A DNA stretch of 34,181 bases from Tahibacter caeni (lineage in GTDB: Bacteria > Pseudomonadota > Gammaproteobacteria > Xanthomonadales > Rhodanobacteraceae), in contig NZ_JANFVR010000015.1 in NCBI RefSeq assembly GCF_024609805.1, positions 1-34,181 on the forward strand, in the 5' to 3' direction. The position numbers were made by a program, and so were the translations under genes. Shown here piece after piece: positions 1 to 8,680 of the stretch; position 1 is the first letter of the stretch; every line of letters starts with the position of its first letter. The notes beneath the pieces were generated by a model, which saw only the letters and a list, made by a program, of their open reading frames with translations, did no database searches and was not told the origin of the DNA.

Positions 1-96
1 GGCGGCGTCCGCGGCGACAAGGGCTCGTGCGCGCCCGCCGGCGATCGCGACGAGCGCGCGACTGGTGCGGCGCAACGCCGTGCGGCGGGACTCACA

Positions 97-165
97 TCAT
101 TCGTTGCTTCGCCCGCGCGCGAGCACGTCGCGCGTGGGCTGTCGGCCGATCCCGATGACTGCAGG
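97..165 (-). repeat. Degenerate duplicate of the tail of the adjacent phospholipase gene
   Basis: Bases 117-160 match bases 246-289 inside the phospholipase gene at 37 of 44 positions, offset by 129 bases, which is a multiple of three. Read on the minus strand, the outer copy encodes AVIGIGRQPTRDVLAR and then a stop at 97-99; the gene itself encodes EVIEIGRQRTREALAR. It looks like a partial tandem duplication of the 3' end, or the last trace of a second family member. No other gene is visible in bases 1-207, and I see nothing else to annotate there. Confidence 0.6.
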
Positions 166-207
166 CGACTCGCGCGGCGCGGCGTCGCCGCCCGCGCGGC
201 GTCCGGC

Positions 208-1164
208 TCAGGGCCAGACCTGCGGCCGCTTGATGCGCTGCCAGCGTGCGAGCGCTTCGCGCGTGCGCTGCCGACCGATCTCGATGACTTCGGCCGCGCG
301 CTGGAATTCATAGAACGCGCAGACGTTGCGCGGGATCGGAATGACCAGGTCCGGCGGCTGCGCCGCGAGCTTGTAGCGCGTCAAGGTTTCCTGCACGACG
401 TCGAGCGAGCGCGCGAACAGGTCGAGCACGCCCGGCTCGTTGATCGTCACGCGCTTGCTGCGGTTCTCGAGAAAGCGCTCCCAGAGCGCGCCGATGCGGC
501 CGAGGCCGGTCGAGCGATTCTCCTCGTCGGGCTCGCGGATCTCCGGCCGCGTGATCGGCGTCTCGCGTTCGGCCACGCCTTCGGCTTCGGCGTTGACGTC
601 GACCGCGATCGTCGCGTCGGTCAGGTCGCGCAGGGTCGGCGTGACCGGCACGGGGTTCAGCAGGCCGCCGTCGACGAGACGGCGGCCCTGGTAGTGATGC
701 GGGCGGAATACCGTCGGAATGGAAATCGATGCGCGTATCGCGTCGAACAGCGAGCCGCGCGAGAACCACACTTCGCGCTGCGCGTCGATGTCGACGGCGA
801 CCGCGGTATAGCTGATCGGCAGATCCTCGATGTTCATCTCGCCGACGAGATCGCGCAGCGCGCCGATCACGCGCTGTCCCTTGATCAGGCCGCCGCCGCG
901 CCAGCTCCAGTCGACCAGGCGCAGTACGTCGAAGGTCTTCAGGCCGACGGCCCAGTCGCGATACTCGCTGAGCTTGCCGGCCGCATAGACGCCGCCGACC
1001 AGCGCGCCCATCGAGCTGCCGGCGACCGAGCGGATCTCGTAGCCGTGCGCGCGCAGCTCCTCGATGACGCCGATGTGGGCGTAGCCGCGTGCGCCGCCCG
1101 AACCCAGCACCAGGGAAATCGCGCCGCGGCGCGGCGGCTCGTTCGTCGGTGCGGGCAGGTTCAT
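208..1164 (-). CDS. Patatin-like phospholipase family protein (RssA-like)
   Basis: Predicted 318-residue serine hydrolase of the patatin family, which cleaves acyl esters of phospholipids with a Ser-Asp dyad. The glycine-rich oxyanion motif GSGGARG lies at residues 21-27, the nucleophile motif GSSMG at 49-53 (Ser51), and the DGG motif with the catalytic Asp at 165-167, all in the order expected. There is no obvious signal peptide, so a cytoplasmic or peripheral membrane location is likely. The ATG at 1162-1164 is chosen because GGAGG lies four bases upstream and the family normally begins just before the glycine-rich loop; a longer reading to 1269 adds an unlikely Arg-rich leader. It lies 138 bases downstream of the WYL regulator on the same strand, so the two may be co-transcribed. 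Substrate is unknown. Confidence 0.88.
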   Translation of the reverse strand: MNLPAPTNEPPRRGAISLVLGSGGARGYAHIGVIEELRAHGYEIRSVAGSSMGALVGGVYAAGKLSEYRDWAVGLKTFDVLRLVDWSWRGGGLIKGQRVIGALRDLVGEMNIEDLPISYTAVAVDIDAQREVWFSRGSLFDAIRASISIPTVFRPHHYQGRRLVDGGLLNPVPVTPTLRDLTDATIAVDVNAEAEGVAERETPITRPEIREPDEENRSTGLGRIGALWERFLENRSKRVTINEPGVLDLFARSLDVVQETLTRYKLAAQPPDLVIPIPRNVCAFYEFQRAAEVIEIGRQRTREALARWQRIKRPQVWP

Positions 1165-1302
1165 GCGGCCTCCGGAAGGCGCGGCGAAACCCCGCCTGCG
1201 CGCGAAAGCGACAGCATCGTTCCAAGGCCGCCGGAACCCGACGGTGCAGCGCAACGGAACAGCGGACACGCGGGCGAGTTCATGCGAAAGCCTCCGGCGG
1301 CG

Positions 1303-2274
1303 CTACTGATACGCGCCTATCGACAGCTGCAACAGAATCTTCATTTCCTCGCGCAGGCTCAGCGGCGCGACGACTTCGGCGTCGGGCCCGTACTTGAGCA
1401 CGTCCATCAGCAATTCCTTGGAATTGCTGTAGGGCACGCGGAGTTCGTAGCGGCCGTCGGTCAGGAAGTGGCCCTCCTGCTGCGAATGCCAGTGTTCGTC
1501 GGCGACCCAGCGCGCCGCATGCGGCGAGAAGCGCAAGGTGGCCCAGGCCTTCGGTGCGCCCGAGAAGATGCCGTAGCTCGCCGCCAGGTGCTGGTTCAGC
1601 TCGGCCTCGTCGCGGTCCAGCGCAAGCTCGTCGAGCATCTGCGGCGAGGCGATGCGGTCGACGGCGAAACTGCGCAGGGCCTCGCGCTCGTGATCCCAGG
1701 CGTCGAGATACCAGTTGTCGCGGTAGTGGGCGATGCGCTGCGGCGAGACCAGGCGCTCGGTCGTGGAGCCGGTCGAACGCGCGCGGTAGCGGAACTTGAG
1801 CTGGCGCCGCGCCATGACCGCACCGGCGACGACGCGGAAACTGATCTGGTCGAGCTTGCGGTTGCCGCTGGCGATGACGCGGATGCGCTCGGTCGGCAGA
1901 CGCGCGCCGGAAGCGTGGTCCGACAGCAGCGCCTGCATGCGCTTCTCGAATGGCGCCAGCGCGTCGGCCAGGATGCCGGCGCCGCTGCGCGCGACGAGCT
2001 CGTTCAGCGCCATCAGCGCGGACAGTTCGTCGCTGGTCAGCCACAGGCCCGGCAGTTCGAAGCGCTCGGCCTCGGCCTGGTCGTAGCGAAAGGCCGCCTG
2101 ATCGCCCTCGCCGCTCTCGATCGGCGCGCCGAGCGCATCGCGCAGGAACGCGATGTCGCGATAGAGCGTGGCGCGGGAACAGCCCAGTTCGTCCTTGAGG
2201 CGCTGCAGGCTGACCGGGTAACGCGCGGTCTTCAGCAGGCGGTGCAGACTCAGAATGCGTTCGTAACGGTCCAT
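1303..2274 (-). CDS. YafY-like helix-turn-helix transcriptional regulator with WYL domain
   Basis: A 323-residue regulator. An N-terminal helix-turn-helix (about residues 1-60, with the recognition-helix-like stretch SRATLYRDIAFLRD) is followed by a WYL domain that contains the hallmark NWYLDAWD. WYL domains bind small ligands or nucleic acid ends and control stress, phage-defence or metabolic genes; the ligand here cannot be told from sequence. The start at 2274 gives the canonical MDRYERIL opening of this family. It is transcribed towards the phospholipase gene and divergently from the secreted protein at 2461, across a 186-base gap with two strong hairpins. Confidence 0.9.
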   Translation of the reverse strand: MDRYERILSLHRLLKTARYPVSLQRLKDELGCSRATLYRDIAFLRDALGAPIESGEGDQAAFRYDQAEAERFELPGLWLTSDELSALMALNELVARSGAGILADALAPFEKRMQALLSDHASGARLPTERIRVIASGNRKLDQISFRVVAGAVMARRQLKFRYRARSTGSTTERLVSPQRIAHYRDNWYLDAWDHEREALRSFAVDRIASPQMLDELALDRDEAELNQHLAASYGIFSGAPKAWATLRFSPHAARWVADEHWHSQQEGHFLTDGRYELRVPYSNSKELLMDVLKYGPDAEVVAPLSLREEMKILLQLSIGAYQ

Positions 2275-2315
2275 AGGCCCCGATTGTGGCGGCTCGCCGG
2301 TTACCGGCGCTAGAG

Positions 2316-2399
2316 CCTGTCCGGCGATTCCGGCACGGCCGGAGTCGCTCCCTGTCGGACAGGCGCTGCCAGGACGGAGCGAGCCGCTGTCTCCGTCCT
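2316..2399. repeat. Two consecutive hairpins in a divergent intergenic region
   Basis: The first has arms CCTGTCCG (2316-2323) and CGGACAGG (2356-2363) enclosing a further near-perfect stem GCGATTCCGGC / GCCGGAGTCGC (one G-U type pair). The second has perfect 9-base arms AGGACGGAG (2371-2379) and CTCCGTCCT (2391-2399). Both flanking genes point away, so these are not ordinary terminators; they could be leader structure for the gene at 2461 or a REP-like element. Confidence 0.6.
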
Positions 2400-2460
2400 G
2401 TACAGTTCTGCGTATTGGAAGGAAGTCTACTCAGCGCCCGTCTCAGTTCCGGAGAAGCCC

Positions 2461-3042
2461 ATGTCCCCGACCAAGCTCCTGCTCGCCCTCGCGCTGGCCC
2501 TGCCGGGCCTGGCCGCCGCGGCCCCGCGCGACGAGCTGCAGGCCGCCTATGTCCGCTTCCTGTCCGCGCGCAGCTTCCGCGTCAGCGTGACCGACGTGAA
2601 GAAGGGCCAGCAGCTATCGACCCTGGACTTCGTCGCTCCCGACCGCTACCACATCCGCAATGGCCAGGGCGAAATGGAGCAGATCCTGATCGGCGACGAC
2701 GCCTACACGCTGATCAACGGCGAGCGCGTCAAGCTGCCGATGCCGATCCAGGTCGGCCGCATCGTCAGCCAGTACCGCAACCAGGAAACCCTCGAGGAGC
2801 TGACGCGCGATCTCGACGTCACCGCCCTCGGCGAGGAAACGGTCGAAGGCCAGGCCGCCAGGGTCTACACCTATACCCAGACGCGGCCGGCCAAGGCCGA
2901 CGTGAAAGTCTGGATAGGCGTGGCCAGCGGCCTGCCGCTGCAGTTGGAGTCGCAAGGCCGCTTCCTGGGCGTGAAATCCACGACACGGCTGCGCTACTAC
3001 GACTACGACGACACGGCGATACGGGTCAGCGCGCCGCAGTAA
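2461..3042 (+). CDS. Small secreted protein, LolA-like fold possible
   Basis: A 193-residue protein with a clear Sec signal peptide (Lys5, hydrophobic stretch 6-17, Ala-rich cleavage region near LAAAAP). The mature part has alternating beta-strand character (FRVSVTDVKKG, LDFVAPDRYHI, MEQILIGDDAYTLI, ARVYTYTQT, VKVWIGVASGLPLQLE), a pattern seen in LolA/LppX-type lipid-binding half-barrels and related DUF2092-type proteins. It is too short on hallmark motifs to call LolA itself; the true lolA normally lies near ftsK, which is not here. It is therefore a predicted periplasmic protein with a possible lipid or outer-membrane role. It precedes the NrtR-like gene by about 100 bases. Confidence 0.75.
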   Translation: MSPTKLLLALALALPGLAAAAPRDELQAAYVRFLSARSFRVSVTDVKKGQQLSTLDFVAPDRYHIRNGQGEMEQILIGDDAYTLINGERVKLPMPIQVGRIVSQYRNQETLEELTRDLDVTALGEETVEGQAARVYTYTQTRPAKADVKVWIGVASGLPLQLESQGRFLGVKSTTRLRYYDYDDTAIRVSAPQ

Positions 3043-3132
3043 CGCCGCTGTCACGATGCCGCAGCTGCCAACCGGTCTGCGCCGGATGAACGGACGCGAG
3101 CACACCGCGCCCGGCGGCCGCACCAACTCCGC

Positions 3133-3138
3133 TATGCT
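3133..3138 (+). promoter_or_regulatory. Possible -10 element for a leaderless nrtR-like transcript
   Basis: TATGCT ends eight bases before the ATG at 3146, so transcription would begin at or next to the A of that start codon. No convincing ribosome binding site or -35 is visible. Leaderless genes of this layout are common in Lysobacterales; this is an inference from spacing only. Confidence 0.35.
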
Positions 3139-3145
3139 GCGCCGC

Positions 3146-4078
3146 ATGCCCTCGCCCGCCGTCCATCTCGGCCTCGACGCCGTCATCTTCGCCGTGACCG
3201 CCGAGGCGCCGCGCATCCTGACCGTACGCGGCGCGACCGACGAAGCGCTGCCGTCGGGCCCGCTCGACCTCGAAGCCCATTCGACACTGGAGCGCGGCGT
3301 GCGCGACTGGGTCGCCCAGCAGACCGGCCTGGCGCTCGGCTACGTCGAACAGCTCTACACCTTCGGCGACCGCTTCCGCGATCCGCGCGAGCGGGCCGGC
3401 GGTCCCCGCGTCATCGCGATGACCTATCTCGCACTGGTCCGCGAACAGGCGCTGCCCGCCGGCCTGCGCGCGCAATGGCGCGACTGCTATGCGTATCTGC
3501 CCTGGGAAGACTGGCGCCGCGGCCGCCCCGAGCTCATCGAGCGCGAACTCGCGCCGCGGCTGCATGCCTGGGCCGCGAACGACGCGCGCAAGCACGAACG
3601 CGTGGACCTGACCTTCGGCCTCGACACCGCCCCCTGGGATCCCGAGCGCACGCTGGAACGCTACGAACTGCTCTGGGAAGCCGGGCTCGTCGCCGAAGCA
3701 CGCCGCGAACGCGATCCGGATTCGCCCGACGTGGCCGGCAGCGGCTTCGCGCTCGCGCTGGACCATCGGCGCATTCTCGCGACCGCCCTGGGCCGCGTGC
3801 GCGGCAAGCTCAAGTACCGCCCCGTCGTGTTCGAGCTGCTGCCGCCGGAATTCACCTTGTTGCAACTGCAACAGGTGGTCGAAGCGCTCAGCGGAAATCT
3901 GCTGCACAAGCAGAATTTCCGCCGTCTCGTCGAAAGCGCCGGCCTCGTGGAAGGCACCGGACGGCTCGCGACCGGCACCGGCGGACGTCCGGCCGAATTG
4001 TTCCGCTTCCGCCGCGAGGTGTTCCGCGAGCGACCGGATCCGGGCGTCTATTTTCCGGGAGCCTGGTGGAGCCGGTGA
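3146..4078 (+). CDS. NrtR-like Nudix-domain transcriptional regulator
   Basis: About 310 residues. The N-terminal part is a Nudix-like domain whose Nudix box is degenerate (GPLDLEAHSTLERGVRDWVA; the catalytic REXXEE core is replaced), so it should sense rather than hydrolyse a nucleotide ligand. The C-terminal part matches the winged helix of NrtR regulators: EFTLLQLQQVVEAL, then KQNFRRLVESAGLV and the ending GGRPAELFRF. NrtR proteins classically repress NAD biosynthesis genes in response to ADP-ribose, and relatives control sugar pathways. No NAD or sugar genes adjoin it, so the target is open. In-frame starts exist at 3056, 3086, 3134 and 3146; 3146 is preferred because family members begin just before the first strand (VHLGLDAVIFAV) and because of the -10-like hexamer upstream. 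Confidence 0.82.
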   Translation: MPSPAVHLGLDAVIFAVTAEAPRILTVRGATDEALPSGPLDLEAHSTLERGVRDWVAQQTGLALGYVEQLYTFGDRFRDPRERAGGPRVIAMTYLALVREQALPAGLRAQWRDCYAYLPWEDWRRGRPELIERELAPRLHAWAANDARKHERVDLTFGLDTAPWDPERTLERYELLWEAGLVAEARRERDPDSPDVAGSGFALALDHRRILATALGRVRGKLKYRPVVFELLPPEFTLLQLQQVVEALSGNLLHKQNFRRLVESAGLVEGTGRLATGTGGRPAELFRFRREVFRERPDPGVYFPGAWWSR

Positions 4079-4494
4079 GTCGGTGCTGCCGGTCGCGAGC
4101 TGCTCGCACGACATGAAGACGCACGGCTTCGGCCCGTCCAGGCGATCGAGGCGCGATGCCCGCATTGCGGTGACGGCGGCCGCCCCGTACGCCGCGCGGC
4201 AACGTATCCGCGGCGCGCGACGCCGACGCCGCGCAGGCGCCGGGCCCGCAGGCATTCGGACCGCCGTGCAGCGGAAGTCCGGAGCGCCGGAACGCCGACG
4301 GAAGGCCGGCCTCCGCGCCTGATCCAGATCAGGAACGCGAGCGGCCTGATCTGAAATGATGGACGCACCGAGCACGAGCTGGATCTGCGTACGGTCCGTA
4401 ACCGGCGAGAGTCCCGGCCCGGATCGCACCCGGTGGTTGTGATAGCCTCGGCCGCAGCATCGCCGCACCAGCACCTACCCGCCAGGGAGGCCAC
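4079..4494. other. Gene-free leader region of the nap operon
   Basis: This 416-base stretch carries no convincing reading frame with family similarity. The first 240 bases are GC-rich and featureless. An FNR-type box lies at 4319-4332 and an AATGAT hexamer, a possible -10, at 4355-4360, about where an FNR class II promoter would put it. The remaining 135 bases to the napE start form a long untranslated leader with no RNA motif that I recognise; a molybdenum-cofactor riboswitch was considered and not supported. Confidence 0.6.
4319..4332 (+). promoter_or_regulatory. FNR/ANR-type box upstream of napE
   Basis: CTGATCCAGATCAG is an inverted repeat of CTGAT around four bases and differs from the FNR/ANR consensus TTGAT-N4-ATCAA only at the two outermost bases. 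The possible -10 AATGAT at 4355-4360 lies at a distance that suits activation from about -41.5. It predicts low-oxygen induction of nitrate reductase. Confidence 0.6.
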
Positions 4495-4665
4495 ATGGAG
4501 CAGAACGAAGGGCAAGTCGTTGCGAGCAAGCAGCAGGAGCGCCTGGCATTCCTGTTGCTGACGGCAGTCGTCTTCCCGCTGGCTACCGTGCTGATCGTCG
4601 CCGGCTACGGCTTCTTCGTCTGGATGTGGCAATTGCTGTACGCAGGTCCGCCGACGGGGCATTGA
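4495..4665 (+). CDS. napE: Periplasmic nitrate reductase subunit NapE
   Basis: A 56-residue single-span membrane protein. A short polar N-terminus ([16 protein letters not shown]) is followed by a hydrophobic helix at about residues 17-46 containing [20 protein letters not shown], the usual NapE signature, and a short tail. NapE is a small accessory membrane protein of some nap operons whose exact job is not known. The start ATG at 4495 follows GGGAGG by four bases. It is first in the operon, and only three bases separate its stop from the napF GTG start. Confidence 0.88.
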   Translation: MEQNEGQVVASKQQERLAFLLLTAVVFPLATVLIVAGYGFFVWMWQLLYAGPPTGH

Positions 4666-4668
4666 GCC

Positions 4669-5181
4669 GTGTCCGCGCCCTTTTCGCCATCACGGCGCGT
4701 CCTGCTGTTCGGCCGCTCCGGAACCCCGCCGGCGCCGCGCGAGTTCCGCCCGCCCTGGGCCAGGCCCGAGCCGGAATTCGCTGCCGCGTGCACTCGCTGC
4801 AATGCCTGCGTCGAGCGGTGTCCGCCGCACGTTCTCGTTCGCGACGCGGCCGGCCTGCCGCGCTTCGACGCGCACATCGGCGAATGCACCTTCTGCGGCG
4901 ACTGCGCATCCGCCTGCACGAGCGGTGCCTTCGATCGGTCGCGCGATCCGCCCTGGTCGCCGGTCGCGCAGGTCGCGGATACCTGCCTGTCTGCCCGAAA
5001 CACGGTCTGCGCGAGCTGCCGCGACGTCTGCCCGGCGTCGGCCATCCGCATTCCGCCGGCGGCGCTGGGCGCCGCCTCGGTCGACGCGAGCCGCTGCACG
5101 GGCTGCGGCGCCTGCGTGTCCGTCTGCCCCGTCGATGCGATCGGGCTGCATCACGCCGAAACCCCGGAGACCGCCGCATGA
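4669..5181 (+). CDS. napF: Ferredoxin-type protein NapF
   Basis: A 170-residue cytoplasmic iron-sulfur protein that assists maturation of NapA. Four Cys clusters are visible: C41-X2-C-X2-C-X3-C51, C73-X2-C-X2-C-X3-C83, C106-X7-C-X2-C-X3-C121 and C143-X2-C-X2-C-X3-C153, fitting four [4Fe-4S] centres. The SRR near the N-terminus (residues 8-10) is also usual in NapF. The start is GTG at 4669; no ATG fits better, and translation from napE next door is probably coupled. Its stop overlaps the napD start (ATGA). Confidence 0.92.
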   Translation: MSAPFSPSRRVLLFGRSGTPPAPREFRPPWARPEPEFAAACTRCNACVERCPPHVLVRDAAGLPRFDAHIGECTFCGDCASACTSGAFDRSRDPPWSPVAQVADTCLSARNTVCASCRDVCPASAIRIPPAALGAASVDASRCTGCGACVSVCPVDAIGLHHAETPETAA

Positions 5182-5561
5182 ACTCGTCGGATCGCGACAG
5201 GAACACCCATCGCCGGCCGGACGGTCCGCAAGACTGGGACGTGCCGGCTCCGTCCGCCGCGCAAGATCCCGAAATCCACATAGCCAGCTTCATCGTCCAG
5301 CATCGCGACTCCGCCGCCGACGCGCTCGCCGCCTGGATCGCCGGACACGCCGACCTCGAGCTCGCCTTGTCCGGCCCCGCCCGCAGCATCGTCATCTGCG
5401 AATCCGCCGATCGCCACGCCGTCATGCAGCGCGTCGACGCGCTGCAGGCCCTGCCCGGCGTGCTCAACGTGCTGCTGGTCTATCACCACGCCGAGCCGGC
5501 CCAGGCGCTGGCCGAGCCGCTTTCCTCTTCCCTCACCTCCGCGAACGGAGCCCCGCCATGA
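5178..5561 (+). CDS. napD: NapA Tat-signal chaperone NapD
   Basis: A 127-residue cytoplasmic chaperone that binds the twin-arginine signal of NapA and holds back export until the cofactor is in place. The NapD core begins at about residue 33 ([13 protein letters not shown]) and includes [14 protein letters not shown]. Compared with typical NapD proteins of about 90 residues it has a polar N-terminal extension of roughly 30 residues and a short tail. A GTG at 5241 would remove most of the extension, but the ATG at 5178 overlaps the napF stop as ATGA and fits translational coupling. Its own stop overlaps the napA ATG in the same way. Confidence 0.9.
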   Translation: MNSSDRDRNTHRRPDGPQDWDVPAPSAAQDPEIHIASFIVQHRDSAADALAAWIAGHADLELALSGPARSIVICESADRHAVMQRVDALQALPGVLNVLLVYHHAEPAQALAEPLSSSLTSANGAPP

Positions 5562-8050
5562 GCACACGCCGCGACTTCATCCGCCAGAGCGCGCTGGCGA
5601 CGGCCGCCGCCGCTGCCGGTCTGCCGCTGCCCGGCGGCGCCAGCAACCTCGTCACCGAAGGCGACCTGACCACGCTGAAATGGGACAAGGCACCATGTCG
5701 CTATTGCGGCACCGGCTGCGGCGTGAACGTCGCGGTCAAGGACGGCCGCGTCGTCGCGACCCACGGCGACGTGCATGCCGAGGTCAATCGCGGCATCAAC
5801 TGCGTCAAGGGCTATTTCCTGTCCAAGGTCCTCTACGGCAGCGATCGCCTGACCCGCCCGTTGTTGCGCAAGAAGAACGGCGCCTATGCCAAGGACGGCG
5901 AGTTCACGCCGGTCAGCTGGGACGAAGCCTTCGACGTCATGGCCGCGCAGTTCAAGCGCGTGCTCAAGGAAAAAGGCGCCGACGCGATCGGCATGTTCGG
6001 CTCCGGCCAATGGACCGTGTTCGAGGGCTACGCGGCCAACAAGCTCATGAAGGCCGGCTTCCGCAGCAACCACATCGACCCGAACGCGCGCCATTGCATG
6101 GCCTCGGCCGTCATGGGCTTCATGCGCACGTTCGGCATGGACGAGCCCATGGGCTGCTACGACGACATCGAAGCCGCCGACGCGTTCGTGCTTTGGGGCT
6201 CGAACATGGCCGAGATGCATCCGATCCTCTGGACACGCGTGACCGACCGGCGCCTGTCGCACAAGCACGTCAAGGTCGCCGTGCTGTCGACGTTCGAGCA
6301 TCGCAGCTTCGAGCTCGCCGACATACCGATCGTGTTCACGCCGCAGACCGATCTCGTCATCCTGAACTACATCGCGAACCACATCATCCGCAGCGGCAAG
6401 GTCGACAAGGATTTCGTCGCGAAACACGCCACGTTCAAGCGCGGCAACGACGACATCGGCTACGGCCTGCGCCCGGACAATCCGCTCGAGGTGAAGGCGA
6501 AGAACGCGAAGGATCCCAACGGCGGCGCGCCGATCAGCTACGAGGAGTTCGCCGCATTCGTCGCGCCCTACACGCTCGACAAGGCCGTCGCGATGACCGG
6601 CGTGGAGCGCGGCTGGCTCGAGCAGCTGGCCGAGCTCTACGCCGATCCCGGCGTCAAGGTCATGTCGTTCTGGACCATGGGCTTCAACCAGCACACGCGC
6701 GGCGTCTGGGCCAACAACATGGTCTACAACATCCATCTGCTGACCGGAAAGATCGCGACGCCAGGCAACAGTCCGTTCTCGCTGACCGGCCAGCCCTCGG
6801 CCTGCGGCACCGCGCGCGAGGTCGGCACGTTCAGTCACCGGCTGCCGGCGGACATGGTCGTGACCAACCCGCAGCACCGCGAGCACGCCGAGGAAATCTG
6901 GAAGGTTCCACACGGCATCATCAATCCCAAACCCGGCTATCACGCGGTCGAGCAGAACCGCGCGCTCAAGGACGGCAAGCTCAACGCCTACTGGGTCATG
7001 GTCAACAACAACATGCAGGCCGGCGCGAACCTGATGCAGGAGACGTATCCGGGCTACCGCAATCCCGACAATTTCATCGTCGTCTCGGACGCCTATCCGA
7101 CCGTGACCGCGCAGGCCGCCGACCTGATCCTGCCGGCCGCGATGTGGGTCGAGAAAGAAGGCGCCTACGGCAACGCCGAGCGGCGCACGCAGTTCTGGCA
7201 CCAGCTCGTCAAGGCGCCCGGCGACGCGCGTTCGGATCTCTGGCAGCTCATGGAGTTCTCCAAGCGCTTCACGACCGACGAATGCTGGCCGGCCGGGCTG
7301 CTCGCGGCGAATCCGCAGTACAGGGGCAAGACGCTGTTCGACGTGCTCTACCGCAACGGCAACGTCGACAAGTTCCCGGTCGCCGACATCGAAAGCGGCT
7401 ACGCGAACGACGAATCCCAGGCGTTCGGCTTCTACGTGCAGAAGGGCCTGTTCGAGGAATACGCCGCGTTCGGCCGCGGCCACGGCCACGATCTCGCGCC
7501 GTTCGACGAATACCACCACGCGCGCGGCCTGCGCTGGCCGGTGGTCGACGGCAAGGAAACGCGCTGGCGCTATCGCGAAGGCAGCGACCCGTACGTGAAA
7601 GCCGGCAGCGGATTCCAGTTCTACGGCAACCCCGACGGCAAGGCGGTGATCTGGGCCCTGCCCTACGAGCCGCCGGCCGAGTCGCCCGATGCGGAATTCG
7701 ATCTCTGGCTCGTCACGGGACGCGTGCTCGAACACTGGCATTCGGGCTCGATGACCATGCGCGTGCCGGAGCTGTACAAGGCGTTTCCGGCCGCCGTCGT
7801 GTTCATGAATCCCGACGACGCGCGCAAGCGCGGCCTCAAGCGCGGCGACGAGATCCGCGTCGTCTCGCGCCGCGGCGAGATGCGCTCGCGTGTGGAGACG
7901 CGCGGCCGCAACCGCATGCCGCCCGGCGTGATCTTCGTGCCCTGGTTCGATGCGGGCCAGCTGATCAACAAGGTCACGCTGGACGCGACCGATCCGATAT
8001 CCAAGCAGACCGACTACAAGAAATGCGCCGTCAAGGTCGTGGCCGCCTAG
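5558..8050 (+). CDS. napA: Periplasmic nitrate reductase catalytic subunit NapA
   Basis: An 830-residue molybdoenzyme that reduces nitrate to nitrite in the periplasm; length matches the family (about 830). The N-terminus has a Tat signal, TRRDFIRQ, followed by an Ala-rich stretch. The [4Fe-4S] ligands are C47, C50, C54 and C82 (CRYCGTGC...NCVKGY), with the conserved Lys84 between the cluster and the pterin. Cys180 in [10 protein letters not shown] is the expected molybdenum ligand; it separates NapA-type enzymes from formate dehydrogenases with selenocysteine. The C-terminal molybdopterin-binding part is intact ([16 protein letters not shown]). The ATG overlaps the napD stop. The gene is followed 12 bases later by napB with a plausible GGAG (8050-8053). 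Confidence 0.97.
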   Translation: MSTRRDFIRQSALATAAAAAGLPLPGGASNLVTEGDLTTLKWDKAPCRYCGTGCGVNVAVKDGRVVATHGDVHAEVNRGINCVKGYFLSKVLYGSDRLTRPLLRKKNGAYAKDGEFTPVSWDEAFDVMAAQFKRVLKEKGADAIGMFGSGQWTVFEGYAANKLMKAGFRSNHIDPNARHCMASAVMGFMRTFGMDEPMGCYDDIEAADAFVLWGSNMAEMHPILWTRVTDRRLSHKHVKVAVLSTFEHRSFELADIPIVFTPQTDLVILNYIANHIIRSGKVDKDFVAKHATFKRGNDDIGYGLRPDNPLEVKAKNAKDPNGGAPISYEEFAAFVAPYTLDKAVAMTGVERGWLEQLAELYADPGVKVMSFWTMGFNQHTRGVWANNMVYNIHLLTGKIATPGNSPFSLTGQPSACGTAREVGTFSHRLPADMVVTNPQHREHAEEIWKVPHGIINPKPGYHAVEQNRALKDGKLNAYWVMVNNNMQAGANLMQETYPGYRNPDNFIVVSDAYPTVTAQAADLILPAAMWVEKEGAYGNAERRTQFWHQLVKAPGDARSDLWQLMEFSKRFTTDECWPAGLLAANPQYRGKTLFDVLYRNGNVDKFPVADIESGYANDESQAFGFYVQKGLFEEYAAFGRGHGHDLAPFDEYHHARGLRWPVVDGKETRWRYREGSDPYVKAGSGFQFYGNPDGKAVIWALPYEPPAESPDAEFDLWLVTGRVLEHWHSGSMTMRVPELYKAFPAAVVFMNPDDARKRGLKRGDEIRVVSRRGEMRSRVETRGRNRMPPGVIFVPWFDAGQLINKVTLDATDPISKQTDYKKCAVKVVAA

Positions 8051-8062
8051 GAGACAACGCCC

Positions 8063-8677
8063 ATGCGCAACAAGCCCTGGAAGACGATCGGCCTCGCGCT
8101 GCTGCTCGTGCTGGTGTTCGCGGCCGGCTGGAAGATCGGCCACGCGCCCCGGACCGGAATCGCACCGAAGGCGCCGCCGATGCCCGTCGATGCGCGCGCG
8201 ATCTTCGTGCCCGAAAGCGGCCAGATCGATGGGCTACGCCGCGGCGTGCCCGTCGATCAGGAAGGCCATCCGCCGCCGATCGCACGCGTGGAGAACGCCG
8301 ACCTCAAGCGCGTGCGCGCCTACCCGATGCAGCCGCCGACGATTCCGCACGCGATCGACGGCTACCAGGTCGACAAGAACAGCAACCGCTGCCTGCTCTG
8401 CCATGCGCGCGCGAATGCGGCGACGTTCCAGGCGCCGCCGGTCAGCGTCACTCACTACATGGACCGCGACGACCAGTTTCTCGCGACGATTTCGCCGCGC
8501 CGCTACTTCTGCAACCAGTGCCACGTCGTGCAGACCGACGCGCCTGTGCTCGTGGCGAGCCAGTTCCGCGACATCGACAGCGTGATGGCGCAGCCGGCGA
8601 CGCCGGCATCCGCGTCGCCGGGTCCTGCAGAGCCGCGACAGCCGTCGTCCGCCGCACCGCCGGCAGCGAAGGAGTAG
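8063..8677 (+). CDS. napB: Diheme cytochrome c subunit NapB
   Basis: A 204-residue electron-transfer subunit that passes electrons from NapC to NapA. An N-terminal hydrophobic segment (about residues 9-22) serves as signal or anchor. Two c-type heme motifs are present, CLLCH (110-114) and CNQCH (150-154), with the conserved PPTIPHAIDGYQVD just before the first. After residue 176 the protein has an Ala/Pro/Ser-rich tail of nearly 30 residues, which is unusual and likely disordered. It lies between napA and napC with short gaps. Confidence 0.95.
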   Translation: MRNKPWKTIGLALLLVLVFAAGWKIGHAPRTGIAPKAPPMPVDARAIFVPESGQIDGLRRGVPVDQEGHPPPIARVENADLKRVRAYPMQPPTIPHAIDGYQVDKNSNRCLLCHARANAATFQAPPVSVTHYMDRDDQFLATISPRRYFCNQCHVVQTDAPVLVASQFRDIDSVMAQPATPASASPGPAEPRQPSSAAPPAAKE

Positions 8678-8680
8678 GCC

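Noticed and set aside
2461-3042. Calling the secreted protein LolA
   Set aside because: Only the general strand pattern fits; the genomic neighbours and hallmark residues of LolA are missing.
4380-4494. Possible molybdenum-cofactor riboswitch before napE
   Set aside because: No conserved core or matching stems could be recognised.
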